Source: Rhyzopertha dominica
Taxonomy: Eukaryota; Arthropoda; Insecta; Coleoptera; Bostrichidae
Direction: 5' to 3'
Assembly (NCBI GenBank): GCA_025024175.1
Contig: QCXZ01000053.1
Coordinates: forward strand, 12,834,001 to 12,898,000
DNA: 64,000 nucleotides
Position 1 is the first letter of the stretch. Each line of letters opens with the position of its first letter. A model generated the notes under the pieces. It was given only the letters and a program-made list of their open reading frames with translations, did no database searches and was not told where the DNA came from. The position numbers were made by a program, and so were the translations under genes. Positions 46,308 through 57,217 of the stretch are shown here, in pieces.

Positions 46308-46530
46308 ATTTGCGACCTATTTCAATCCCTCCAGCTAATTCTAAGGTTTTTAAAGAATTGGTGGCTGCTCAGAGTTATTTGCAATTAAATCGTGTGTTAC
46401 CGGAAATACAATCTTTTCGTGAAAGCCATAGTCTACATACATGATATCGTGGTATCCACGGAAAAGTCATTACTTACATTTTTGGTTTTGTTCGATCAAT
46501 CCAAGGCTTTTGATTTTGTTAACCATGAAT
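46306..46530 (+). mobile_element. Non-LTR reverse transcriptase slice between the two repeats
   Basis: A fragment of about 220 bp reads DLRPISIPPANSKVFKELV and LNRVLPEIQSF (RT domain start), then after a stop LVLFDQSKAFDFVNHEL (RT motif A, catalytic Asp retained). No further RT sequence on either side. It fits exactly between copy 1 and copy 2 of the 770-bp repeat, so the junctions on both sides coincide with repeat boundaries. Confidence 0.85.
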
Positions 46531-47301
46531 TGGGTATTTGCCATGTATTTATATTTTATTAAATTGCATATAATAGGTAGCATCTAATCCACAAAATAGC
46601 TGTGACAGCTTATAAATTCCAAAAAATGGATCGTAAGGTGTATTTTTAATATTAAAAATGTGAATATTTAAAGGGACCGCCAGAACGCGAACATATTGGC
46701 CGTGACGTCAGATGTCTTGTAAATGGCCGCTTGTTTACATCTGGGGTCACCGCGTCATTCGTCAGGCTCAGCCCATCAATTTATCAGTTTGTTGTTTGCG
46801 TGCATTTTGTGACAGGCGAATTAAAATACGCCAAGAAAAAGTGAAATACTTATGACTTACGACTTCTGAAGGCATATTCATTGTTATGGAATTTGTGTAC
46901 AGCGACGAGCGGTTCAACGCGGCGGAGATGAGGAACGTAAAAGCAATAGCATAAGTGAACTTTTTATCAAACTAACGTAGCATTGATAATTTGATCACAG
47001 TGGGTTGTTGAAAACATACTATTTGTAAACATAAAAATGTAAGAATCAAAAATGTACCCTAAACTTGACATTTATTTTAGAGGTCAGAATAAATATAAAT
47101 TGCCATTTATTTTCGGGGCTCTTGCGGCTCGTTTCCAGTCTAACTAACAGTGGAGAACAACGTCGTTCTTTATTATAACATTTCCCTCTATCAACTTAAA
47201 ACGTATATAATTGTCCATATCCTCTTCAAGCTATAACAAAATGGAAACTGAATGGTAAACACTTATAACCTCAAAAAGAATAATAAAACTTACATTAAGA
47301 G
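46529..47301. repeat. 770-bp direct repeat, copy 2
   Basis: Second copy. Carries a full CRE, CGTGACGTCAG at 46699, next to AAATGGCCGC, a YY1-like word, in non-coding sequence. At its right edge it runs into the THAP exon on the minus strand, of which it contains the intron-side donor sequence. Confidence 0.9.
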
Positions 47302-47479
47302 GATCTTAACAACAGAAAAAAACAAACTGCGATTTCGGCATATCACGCCTAGCGGCCGTAAACCACTTTTTCATACGTTGATAATCTCGAGGAACGGTTA
47401 CAAAAATTTTGTTAGCGGTACTGACTGATGTACTCTTACAGCCAGGTACAAAACAGTACTTGTTTTGTTTTCCATACAT
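47294..47479 (-). pseudogene. THAP-type zinc finger exon with intact splice donor
   Basis: Minus strand, ATG at 47479: MYGKQNKYCFVPGCKSTS, with first ligands C-x4-C, then NKIFVTVPRDYQRMKKWF, TAARRDMPKS and FFCC. In the THAP family FCC is followed by EDHF. Here GAA has become TAA and the His codon is lost, so the finger is broken by a stop. Directly after the remnant (AAT at 47294-47296) comes GTAAGT, a consensus splice donor at 47288-47293, where THAP first exons often end. The long minus ORF extends upstream to 47626 without domain features. A CRE-type TTGACGTCACG lies at 47629. Paralogous to the THAP remnant at 42754. Confidence 0.8.
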
Positions 47480-47649
47480 AATAGATGCTTGTAAAACTAC
47501 ACAAATCACATTTTGGTGCGAACTCTTACACCGTGCTTTCAATAAACACCACACAAAAGCTTTTCCAATATAAGAATGATACCACACTATTAAACAGCAC
47601 GCTCCTCTGTAATGTTTACGAGACACTTGACGTCACGAGTTGAATAACC

Positions 47650-48690
47650 TCGGATAGAAGCGTTTTGGCGGCGACTCCTAAGATTCGAATTTCTGACCTG
47701 AAATTCTCTACCTGCAAATATTGTTTTTTTTTTAACATGGCGTATAATATAAATACACTTCAAGATTCATTAACGTAATTAAAAGAAAGTGATAATACCA
47801 AGTTCTAGTGGTTTGTTGTTATCAGCAGTAATTATGACTGGATAGCTATCTTGACGGCGATCATTAATTAATATAGTCATAACTAGTTACGAAATGGTAA
47901 GTCGGTTTTTATTCTTAAGAAAGAAGCATTAGCACAGATATAATCTGTGAATATAATACCCCGTGATGAGCTTGATTTACTCCAGCAAAAGATAATTTAT
48001 ATTTGCTGACATAGTTATCAAATTGGACGGGTTTGCGTCAATAATGTGGTTTTCTTATACGGAGAGTAACCGCCAATATGGGCTAGTTTACTAACTGAAA
48101 TTTGTTGCTATTGAGGTACCTTCTCATAGGAATCATCTAGTTACCAGTCAGTTCATTCTTCACTATGATGGTATTCTTAATATCGTAGAAGAAAACAAAA
48201 ATAAGTTTTTGCTCTCAGATCGTCAAGAAAGTAGTGACGTAATAAACTATAGTTTGTAAGGTTCAACATCGAAGGAAGACTTATACAAAAATAAATTACC
48301 TTTATTCAACGCCACGGCAGCCAGTCGACAGGGGGGTGGGGGTCGTCGAAACGGGGCGAGACAATCGATTATTATTATTTTTGTTTTTGTTTTTTTATAT
48401 AGGTTGTTTATTTTAGGGCGCCACCGAGTTAATTTGTAGCGATAGACAGTGAATGAATAGATCTAACTCGGAAAATCTACATATATATATATATATATTG
48501 TAATGAAAAGTAATTCATACAGGTAGTACATCTTTAAGTAAATAAGAACGAATAACGTATATATTTAAAGAAAAAAAATGATAACTGGATAGAAAATGGT
48601 ACCATTATCTTCACATATGAATGGATAAAAATCAAATAATCAAGTATAATTATGACCATCTAGTAAACAGAGTAGGCCTAACTATTCTGC
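47650..48690. other. Non-coding stretch with (AT)n run
   Basis: Contains an (AT)n run at 48480-48499 and T-rich simple sequence near 48370-48398. No gene recognised. Confidence 0.5.
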
Positions 48691-49265
48691 CTTGTCTAAT
48701 CCGGGTTCTTAATATCAGTCACTTCTGTTGTCAAATTGCCGCGTTTTCCTTTTAAAACAAGAAAAAAAAACTCACGGTACNGTTGTCCGCCGCACACGTT
48801 TTCAGCGCCGTACAAGCAGCCAACCGTCACCTGCGGCACCTCTGTCCCCATTCGCCTAAGCTTGCGGTAGCGTCGTCGGGTACAGCAGCCGTCCACTCTT
48901 TGAAGGAGCCTTTCCCTCGAATAAGTTGACCTTGCAATCAGCTTGTGTTTGTACAAACGAAGCGCCTTTAAGGATCCCAAAAAGCTCAGCGACAAACGTG
49001 TTGCCGATGTGGCCGCTTTGTTCCGGAGAAACAACCAAACGAGGACACACAAAAGAAGAAAAAAAACCCTGTAATAACAGGGTTTTTCCACACAATAGCA
49101 AAAATCAAACGAAAAACAAAGGGAGCTGCACGTTTTCGACGCGGACAGCTTACCCAGCGAACCAAAAATGTCCTGCCCGCTCGAAAGCCCAATGGGACCA
49201 CGGGAGCCTCGGAGTGGGAGACTACCCTTACATTAGAACTACTGGATGGGATTGGTAACACTTGG
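48691..49265. other. GC-richer segment, identity unresolved
   Basis: Overlapping ORFs on both strands (48696-49091, 48856-49101 and 48986-49261 minus; 48926-49258 plus). A small hairpin AACCCTGTAATAACAGGGTT lies at about 49069. No known domain in any frame. It could be the 5' part of the transposase-bearing element downstream or an old untranslated exon. Confidence 0.25.
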
Positions 49266-49439
49266 TCTACTGATTAATGCACTGTTACAAGTTTAAAATG
49301 TATTATTTACGAAATCAGTTTGTATGTAGTAGCTACCTAACATTTAAGCTTTTTCAGTTTGTTGACTTACTTATTTAGCACCATTTATTGACACTCCATA
49401 AACAATCCCAAGGGCAAAAGTTATGATTTATAACTTATA

Positions 49440-49770
49440 CATCCAAGGAACAACATCCTAAAAATGGTTTTCCAAAATTTTACTCCAATTACCTGTGAAT
49501 ACACTAATTGTAATGGACAGTGATTCATATCATACTGTAAAGGCGGAGAAAACACCAACATCAGCGGTGAGGCTTTTCTGGAAGAAAAAGGCATTAATGA
49601 CTGCCGCAAAAAACACATGGAGTAAAATCCAGCTAAGTATCGAGTCTGTGAAATGGTCGCTCTATCAGGTCGTGAAGTTTTAAGGCTTCCGCCGTACCAT
49701 TGCCAACTAAATCCGATAGAGTTTGTATGGGGCCAACTAAAAACTACGTTGCAGCAAACAATAAAAAATT
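49440..49770 (+). mobile_element. DDE transposase (Tc1/IS630-like insect family), C-terminal half
   Basis: Plus strand: KWFSKILLQLP, then LIVMDSDSYHTVKAEKTPTS (second catalytic Asp, VMDNAPYHS in the family), a damaged linker, and after a frame change GREVLRLPPYHCQLNPIEFV followed by WGQLK (third catalytic acidic residue in NPIE). This motif series is typical of a Tc1/mariner-superfamily transposase family common in arthropods. The first Asp region and the DNA-binding domain are absent. Frameshifts near 49600 and after 49680. Inactive. Confidence 0.85.
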
Positions 49771-52580
49771 CAAGTTGCCGGAATTATTTAACGAAGGCCT
49801 GATTGGAAATCGGAGACCTCTGGGGTGGAAGAATTAGAATGTAGCAATTTGTAATATAGTTTTTTCTTGACAGTTATTTCTAGTATCTATAGTCATCCTT
49901 ATTTTATATTGTAACCTAATAATAATTAATAAGTTAACCTGCTTGTTTACTATCCATTGTTTCAATGATTGTTTTAAAAGCTTCTTTACAGATAAGCAAC
50001 CAAATATAGCACGCTAGCAAAGTGGTTAAGGAAATGTCAGAATTACACGGATTTTACAAAATTCTTCTGCGCAAACGGGGGCGGCGATGACGTTGCCACC
50101 TACTACCTTCTTAAAAAATAGACTATAAATTATATATTAAGAATAAAGCACCGATAGACATATCCTATTTAGTAAGATCTATCTGTTTTGGTTATTCAGT
50201 CGGAATTGCCAAATAACAAGCCGAAACTCATAGATAACGCTATTTTCCTGACTAACTAAGCATTACATTTTTCTGCTGACAATCATAGGACCCTGCAATT
50301 ACGTTTAATTGCAGGTCTAGCTCTTGCCTTACCTAGCCGTAGTTCCGACAGAATATATAGCACTCACGCTCACTATAACAATTTTATGTACCATTATCGG
50401 GGTCAGTTTGATTGCTTGATGATTAAGAAGCGACAAAAACACGCAAAGCCAAAGTATCAGGAACATGAAGGAGATAAACTATAGCTAAACTAAAAAAATA
50501 TCATGATTGCGCATTTCGATATATAAATTATTGCGGACAATAAGAACAAACACAAACTGTATTATTTGTTGTTTTCTTATAGAGCGCAGAAAATTCTTTT
50601 CATCTTAGGTAATTGGTGATATATACGGTCCAAACGAGTTAATTACTTTTTTGATTAGATATAAAAATCCCACTCTGAAAACTTTTGTGAATGCTCTCAA
50701 AGAGATAGCCTTCGTGAGGTCGTTCCGAAAGTTTTTAATGAAAACGTCGTTTAATCTAATACAAAACTTCCTGCATACTTTAATTATAATTCCCTACAAA
50801 TTTATGTACAACTTCCTGTTTCATATTCAGCAGATAAAAATTGCAGCGGAAAGCGAAATTAGCGGTATCCCGTAGATCCACTTGTTTTTAGAACGTATTA
50901 TACCTTATTCGCGCGTCTATTGATTTTCCTTCACCTTTGCTCAGTAAATAATGCCAGGCCAAAATCAAGTTATCTTGTTACGTTTGATGGACTCAATGCG
51001 GCCAATTCTTCTCACTATTAAAAGAAAATATCGATTACCTCAACGTAATTTGTCGTTCCAAGTGATTGATGGTATCGCTTTACTGGGTTATAGGCGACTA
51101 CGCAAAGTAAATATATAAGAGTGGCTTGCACTTTGGTGCATGATACATCAAGCATTATCGTCATAACATGCATTCATTTTTAAACAGATGAAATGGAAGA
51201 AGTAAAGGACTCTGACACAAATAAATATTAAGCTTAGTTTTCTAGACTTAGTGCGTTCAGTTTTAGATACAAAACAGTTTTTATCAATCTTTATTAGGCT
51301 GATTATTGCAGTTGCTACTGAATTTATGCATTAGGGGTGGAGTCCGGCAGAAAGGAAATATATTGGAGATAAATATAAAAAGAATTCTACATATTTTTTT
51401 AAATGCAGTACCGTTCATTAGAATCTCTTACCTTTCACACAAGCATTCATATATCCCTAAATATTCAGACCTGTGGTTCTTGGTATATCGATATATAAAA
51501 TTTTGGGTTGGTAGCTACTATGGCCATATTGTATTCCTAACAAAAAATGTCTCCTATTCTTAGCGAAATTACTGTAATTTTATTTTAACCTTCTAACTTA
51601 ACGCGTTAAAAGTTAGGTTGGAAGGGGAAAAAACACTAGACGTGCATAAATGCTTTTATATTGAAACAACAACTTCAGAATGGATATTTTGATCTTTACC
51701 TTAACGCGTTCAAAAATAATTTTAGATGTGCGGTGTAAAAAATCAAAATGTAGTAGAAGAGGACATAAAGTGACGTACACTAAACTGTATGATTCAAAAT
51801 TTATCATCTGTCTGTAGGTGATCTAGTGTTGCTGTATAGAGAGGGTATCGTCATTGTCGCCATGTTGTCTCCAGAAAATTGGAAAGCAGTTTACTACTTA
51901 CTGGTGAAATCAAATACCTTATAATAGAAATATACGGGGAACCGCCTGGCGGCAACCGGTAAACGCTTTTTGAACAAGGAGACGCTTGAAACCAACCAAA
52001 TGCTTGCTTTTCGAGTCTTTTAGTTATCGGATTACAAGGATGAGACATATACCTATTCTTTTCTACCTGTTTACTTTAAGGGATATGCCTTGTTCCCCGT
52101 ATGTTTTATTATAAGATAATTGATTGACATTCATAATTTGACATTTGGACCTAACTTCACAAATGGCTGCTCTAAGCGCCATATTGCTTCTTTTTATAAA
52201 CAGCACCCATGCTTTTCTTACTTTTGATTTTTGGCAAACAAAATAATCTAAAACAGTCTCTCACAGATTTTAACAGTTAGAAACGCAATAACCTTGCATT
52301 TTAATAACCCCACTTCCCTACGCTGCTACAGTGGCAGCCATATTGTCTCCACTTACTAGGTAACATACAAATGACGGTACCCTCTACATACGGGAACACT
52401 AAGGTGATATCGGTGAAAGTGCTATTATAGTGGATGATACGCGAACTATTGCAAATGGTGGTCATATTGTAGAAGCCACACGTCACGTAATCTAAGCGGG
52501 TGCGTGATTCAGCATTAACTAGAGGTCAGATTTTTTCTATGTTGAGGTTATTTTTTTAATTGTTAATGGCCCTGCCACAC
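49771..52580. other. AT-rich non-coding stretch
   Basis: No gene or element recognised. A 12-bp palindrome TTAACGCGTTAA at 51598 sits in a small hairpin. Short ORFs lack features. Confidence 0.5.
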
Positions 52581-52586
52581 ATAACT

Positions 52587-53145
52587 GAATGTCGCTTACA
52601 TACCAAAGCGCTTCTAGCTGCTAGTCCTTGTACTAAAATTTTGACAAAGGTTCGCTTCTGCTATAAATATGACGTTAATGATTGACGGTTAAAATCGTGA
52701 AGCTTTACAAAAGTCCGCATTAATATTATACATTTTTCTCAGTACGTAGCAAAACAAAGTTCGTTTTTGTTACTGGATGGCATATTCGGCACCCACGGCC
52801 ATTATATAACTTAAGTATGGTGCATTTCGAATTTTGTAAAAAAAAATCTACTACATCCAAGCACCTATCATACACTTGTAAGTGTTTCTTACCTTTATAG
52901 TAATTGTGTGCAGTCAGTACAACTCATCACATGTCTGCAGATTTCCAAAAGATGATCGTTGTAATGTTTGAAGTTTGAGTGAAAAACATATTATATAGTT
53001 AAGGATCTAACGTCTAACCTAAAATTTGAACGCGTCGTTAAATTGATAGTACGAGTACCAGCGGCATGGTGGCGCACGAGTTTCTACTTATCACATTTTT
53101 GAATGACTTATACGACATCCAGATATTTAGAGATCAGTGCCCTGC
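52587..53145. repeat. Local duplication, copy A
   Basis: Shares TGTCGCTTACATACCAAA, TTTTGACAAAGGTTCGCTTC, GATTTCCAAAAGATGATCG, TATATAGTTAAGGATCTAAC and AGTACGAGTACCAGCGGCAT with 53463-53850 in the same order. It includes about 220 bp (52700-52920) missing from copy B. Non-coding. Confidence 0.85.
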
Positions 53146-53149
53146 CAGC

Positions 53150-53400
53150 TTAGGGCAATTAGCCAGCTCATTAGGTGTATCTTTATTTGGTATTAAATTG
53201 TATTACATTACATAACTATTAAACATCCACAACAACATGCCATACGCGGGATTCGAACCCATAGGCAGTCACGCTTCAGCGTTACCAACTACACCAGCTA
53301 GGCCGGCGAGGTTATTTTTGATGTGACAGTGCTGTCATTCGTAGATGCTGTCAGTGGCGCGCCAGTGTAAGAACGAGAACCTCATCTCCTTACGCTGGGG
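53150..53400 (-). mobile_element. tRNA-derived SINE between the duplicated copies
   Basis: The minus-strand head at 53239-53307 begins GCCGGCCTAGCTGG, contains an A-box TGGTGTAGTTGG and a perfect B-box GGTTCGAATCC at tRNA spacing. The anticodon arm has collapsed to a short ACGCT/AGCGT hairpin and the acceptor stem pairs only at GCC/GGC, so it is a SINE head and not a working tRNA. The body runs toward lower coordinates into AT-rich sequence. Borders are approximate. Confidence 0.7.
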
Positions 53401-53462
53401 GAAAATGTGGCCACCAGAACGCGCTAGTTGAACTCATGCTCGCACTGACCTCTAAATAACTG

Positions 53463-53850
53463 GTTGTCGCTTACATACCAAAATGCATGTAAATTATTTG
53501 TGATAGATTTAAGCCACTTTAGCGCCTAGCCGCTGGTCCTTGTAGTAAAATTTTGACAAAGGTTCGCTTCTGCAGTAACTATAACGTTAATGATTGACGG
53601 TTAAAATCGTGATCGCATCATCTGTCTGCAGATTTCCAAAAGATGATCGTTGTAGTGTTTGAGTAAGAAACATGTACCTTACAAACTGGATGTTACGTTT
53701 ACTCATAACCATATTATATAGTTAAGGATCTAACCTAAAATTTGAACGCACCGTTAAATTGATAGTACGAGTACCAGCGGCATGGTGGCTACTTATCACA
53801 GTTTTGAATGACTTATGCGACATCCAGTTATTTAGAGATCAGTGCATGCT
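53463..53850. repeat. Local duplication, copy B
   Basis: Second, shorter copy of 52587-53145. It has a private 45-bp insertion near 53485 and lacks the copy-A segment 52700-52920. The ORF at 53759-54034 starts inside it and has no known domain. Confidence 0.85.
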
Positions 53851-54559
53851 CGGTGTCCCAAAATTGTACGCAATTCGACTGTGTTACATATTAAGGGTTA
53901 ATGGTTATCGGATATTAAATCTTAGTGTTATAAACCGCAATTTAGAAACCAAGCTGGGATTAATAAACATACCTTTTACAAGGTTATACAGATATAATAC
54001 GGCAGCAATATGTCTACACACAGAAAATGACTAGGCCTGAAATTCATCTAGTAACAAATGTGTTGACTAATGAGGAGGCAGAGAATTGTTAAATCTAGCA
54101 AAGGACAGCTGTTTACAGGAACGCCGCCTTTGTGTATTATCAAGAGAATAAGAATGTATTACATGATATGGTGCCAAAATTAGGTAACCATATTCAAATA
54201 TACCTCCAATGAATGCTAAGAAAATAAATGCTGATAACAATGTAGTTTTGTGAAACCTCTAATACTTTAAATTTAAATGCATGTCTATGCTGTGGTGTCT
54301 GCACCGCAACCAACAACAGTTTAAAAAAGCCAACATTTTAGTAGCATGCTTATGTAAACTGAATGGTGTACAAATGATAACGTCGCGTCGTGTCAAATGT
54401 GATGTATTTAAGTATGCACATACAATTCGCAATGCGCAATTCCCAGTATTCTGTGGAATAAATATTAGTCATTAGATAAATGTTATGGATCACAATTTAA
54501 TGACACGTTTTATATGCACTATTTTTATATATACTCGTTATCCACTCTATCATTCTTTT

Positions 54560-55110
54560 TTTTTTCATGCGCGCTTTCCAGGAATTTGTATCGAAAGTTG
54601 AACCTCAACTTTAAAATCATTGGCATTTTCCCTACCAACCGTGCAATTCCATATCTGAATTCCTGACAGATTGCAACCTCCATTCCTCGAACGACGAGCG
54701 CATTATTCCAGCACAGTCCTTTTCAGAACGCCAAGGTATTTACTGACGACGTCTCAACCAACGTCTGACGCATTTATCAAATTTCGCCCGCTTTGGATCC
54801 CGCAAAAAATGATATNGGTACAAATGTCCACATAACAAACAGGTTGCAGATTAATCATCACGGATTCCGTTCCGTATACGGCGCACGAATGTAGAGGGGG
54901 TGGCTTTGGGTTTGAAAGTTTTAGCACGATATATTTATAGCGCTGTCTCCTCTACGCCTCCGGGAACGTGATGCACATAACAAAATAGAGACAAGTGCGA
55001 ACTCTTAGTTCGACGCAGATGCGCCTTCAATCAAAGTCGCATGCACTTAGGGTGTTCACCGTATTCGTGAAATCAATTCTGTGCACTATATCCTCGTGCT
55101 CAGTACATCA
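54560..55110. promoter_or_regulatory. GC-richer non-coding island (candidate regulatory element)
   Basis: Unique-looking sequence with AGATTAATCATCACGG and TAACAAACAGG (homeodomain- and forkhead-type words), CpG-containing words, and no ORF family. By composition it resembles the islands at 29.9, 33.3 and 39.5 kb. Confidence 0.25.
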
Positions 55111-55622
55111 AGGACGGATAATCAGTTACCTAGAATACTAATGCATTTTTAATTGCAGGTCGATTTTGAGGACGTTGATTAATATAAACATGTGACATTT
55201 TGCTTGTAATTAGGAGCCTTCACGGAGCAAGAAGGCATAATGCCTTTATTTTTGTCATACTCGTAGACGAAATCATTTTCTTTGAAAAAGTATGTTTATA
55301 CACTGAATATTATATAACATGCCTTATTATTCAGTTAGTAGCTCAAGAGGAGAGTTGTAATAGTCTAATGTATACTTGCGTCACAGCAGGAAAACGTCAA
55401 GTGTACATGAAATTATATTAGTATGAAAAAAATTATCCATAATTTATGTGCAATATTGGATTCCCGAAGAAAAAAGGAAGTTGTACCTTAGGGCTTTATT
55501 GAATAATCATATACACAGGCGAAGTCTAGCATAACTATTCTGCTTAACCTGGGTACAGAAATGTGTGAACTTAAAGGTAAGATAACAAAAAAAAGGAGAA
55601 CTTATCAACCATAAACGTAAAA
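55111..55622. other. Non-coding stretch
   Basis: Nothing recognised. The ORF at 55200-55421 lacks features. Confidence 0.4.
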
Positions 55623-56215
55623 CTATTGCAGCTCAAGAAGTATATTCTTGATAGCCTTACGGAAGCTGCTGATATCGAAAAGTATTAAGTCCTCACAGAA
55701 GCGGTTATGTAATGTTACAGCGTTATACGTAAAGGACCTGAAAAATAATGATGTACAATATTTAGCCATATCGAGTGACGAGGAGGTGAAGCGCAACCCA
55801 AGCTGGTGAACATTACTTCTAAATTTCAGTTTTTCACTTAGATACGACGGAAAATCTGTAAGCAGTATTCTATGTACCAGGAAACGCAACTGTAAGCAGT
55901 AGACATTAGACATTTTCAGCCACTTAAATTCATTGATCTTGGTAGAAACATGATCAGACTTTCTTAGACAACAACTGTTCTGGTTCATCTGGATCAGATT
56001 TTGTGTTCTTGTGTTTAAACAGGGAAAGAAAACCACTAGACCATATTTAAGCAATGACAGGACTAAGGTTTCTGCAAGCTTTTTGCTAGTTTTGAAGTTA
56101 ATTTTATCCATGTTGCTGTATAGCAGTTTGAGAAAGAAATAACATTTTCTAATGAGTAAAGGGACGTGGGTGTCAAAGCGCCGAACTTCGTCGAAGATTA
56201 AACCAAGGTTTTTAA
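55623..56215 (-). mobile_element. Non-LTR retrotransposon ORF2, C-terminal domain
   Basis: Minus strand, one frame from about 56213 to 55623 without a stop: VKNLGLIFDE and FDTHVPLLIRKCYFFLKLLY, then LSLLKYGLVVFFPCL, NLIQMNQNSCCLR, LRFLVHRIL, PSYLSEKLKF and YTSLFFRSFTYNAVTLHNRF-like sequence. This is the C-terminal region of CR1/L2-like elements (NLG..FD, LL.Y, NAVTLWN). The frame is still clean over about 195 codons, so this is one of the younger insertions. Upstream it abuts the ORF1 remnant, with RT and endonuclease missing in between. Confidence 0.85.
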
Positions 56216-56539
56216 CTTCAGAACTTCATTCACCAAACGATGTAGAACATCAATTTCCCTTGTTAAGCATTAATTATCCTTTCGCAGTAACATGTACTTA
56301 GTTAAACTTACTTGTTCGCCAGTACTCGCACCATGTTTAACACAATTTCTGCATCGCCAAGATGATTTATCAATAACAAAGGTCCTCGAGCAGGCCTCGA
56401 AGCATTTTGCATGTACATCGGTTTCACAACTGGTGCTATTACACTTTACTCCACCAACGCGAATACTATCATTACACACTTTGCATAATTTTTGTTTATT
56501 CGCAGCACGATCGCAATCATCGTCTACGTCGTCCGCCAT
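56216..56539 (-). mobile_element. Retrotransposon ORF1 with PHD-type zinc finger
   Basis: Minus-strand ORF from ATG 56537-56539: an acidic start (MADDVDDDCD), then a Cys/His series CKVCND...GGVKCNSTSCE..VHAKCFE...WRCRNC. The Cys-Cys, Cys-Cys, His-Cys, Cys-Cys spacing fits a PHD finger of about 45 residues. After the stop at 56270 the sequence continues with a LTREIDVLHRLVNEV-like amphipathic stretch (56217-56260). PHD fingers are known in ORF1 proteins of CR1/L2-type elements, where they are thought to act in RNA-protein assembly. A host PHD gene is less likely because the ORF2 tail follows directly. Confidence 0.75.
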
Positions 56540-56550
56540 CTTAACTAGAC

Positions 56551-56735
56551 ATTAAGGCAGCTAGGTCGCTAGACAGATGACATTGTCATCTATTTTTCTA
56601 CCACCATCATACCAAGTCTATGCATTGCTGTCTGCAGTAGACTTAAACTACACTGATGAGTTGTAATGACAGCCAAACAGATATATATATAGAGTTGGTT
56701 GCGGTGCAGACGGCATAAGATAGACATACAAGTAA
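56551..56735 (+). repeat. Decayed copy of the hammerhead-bearing repeat
   Basis: Collinear with 61388-61608 in the same orientation (TTAAGGCAGCTA, CATACCAA, TGATGAG-TGTAATGAC, GTTGGTTG-GGTGCAGAC, TAGACAT). It includes CTGATGA at 56653-56659 and a four-pair stem GTTG/CAGC, but GAAA has become CAAA and (AT)n expansion disrupts helix I. It lies 12 bp upstream of the ORF1 start on the other strand, so the hammerhead strand is antisense to that ORF. Confidence 0.8.
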
Positions 56736-56739
56736 AATT

Positions 56740-57217
56740 AGACTAAAAAGATCTGATTTGTTCCTAAAATTATATTACTTTACTTGTTCAAGTTGAAATG
56801 ACGAAACCATTGCTTAATTGTCTTTTTATGGTGAGCGTCTGTTAGAACGTAGCGTTTATGTTTAATTCCCCTTGGATACTGTCTTGACTTCCTAAGGTCG
56901 CGGAATTTTGAAGGTATTGCTTTAAGTTAGTTCTCAAAGTATCGATACAATTTTATGTAAGTAATTATCTGGGTAACCTTACATTAAACAGAGTACACAT
57001 CTAAGGACATTGGTGCAGCAACAGATCAATTTCAAATAGAAGTTAATGCTTTAAGCACCGCTGTCTAATGATTGTTAACTATTCTGAGGTACCACGTGAC
57101 CCATTATCTAGAGTGTGTGATAAGTAATTGATGCCACCCTTTTCCCTTTCGTTAAATGCTTGCTGTGGGAGTTTAACATTCTGCCTCTCTGGGGAACTTG
57201 GGCAGCGCACTTTGGCC
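56740..57217. other. Non-coding stretch
   Basis: Nothing recognised. Confidence 0.4.

Noticed and set aside
48696..49261. Overlapping ORFs of 65-131 codons as host genes
   Set aside because: Competing frames on both strands, low-complexity Phe/Leu/Arg stretches and no domain match. GC content alone explains their length.
53239..53307. Functional tRNA gene on the minus strand
   Set aside because: The A and B boxes are fine, but the anticodon arm has collapsed and the acceptor stem barely pairs. Treated as a SINE head.
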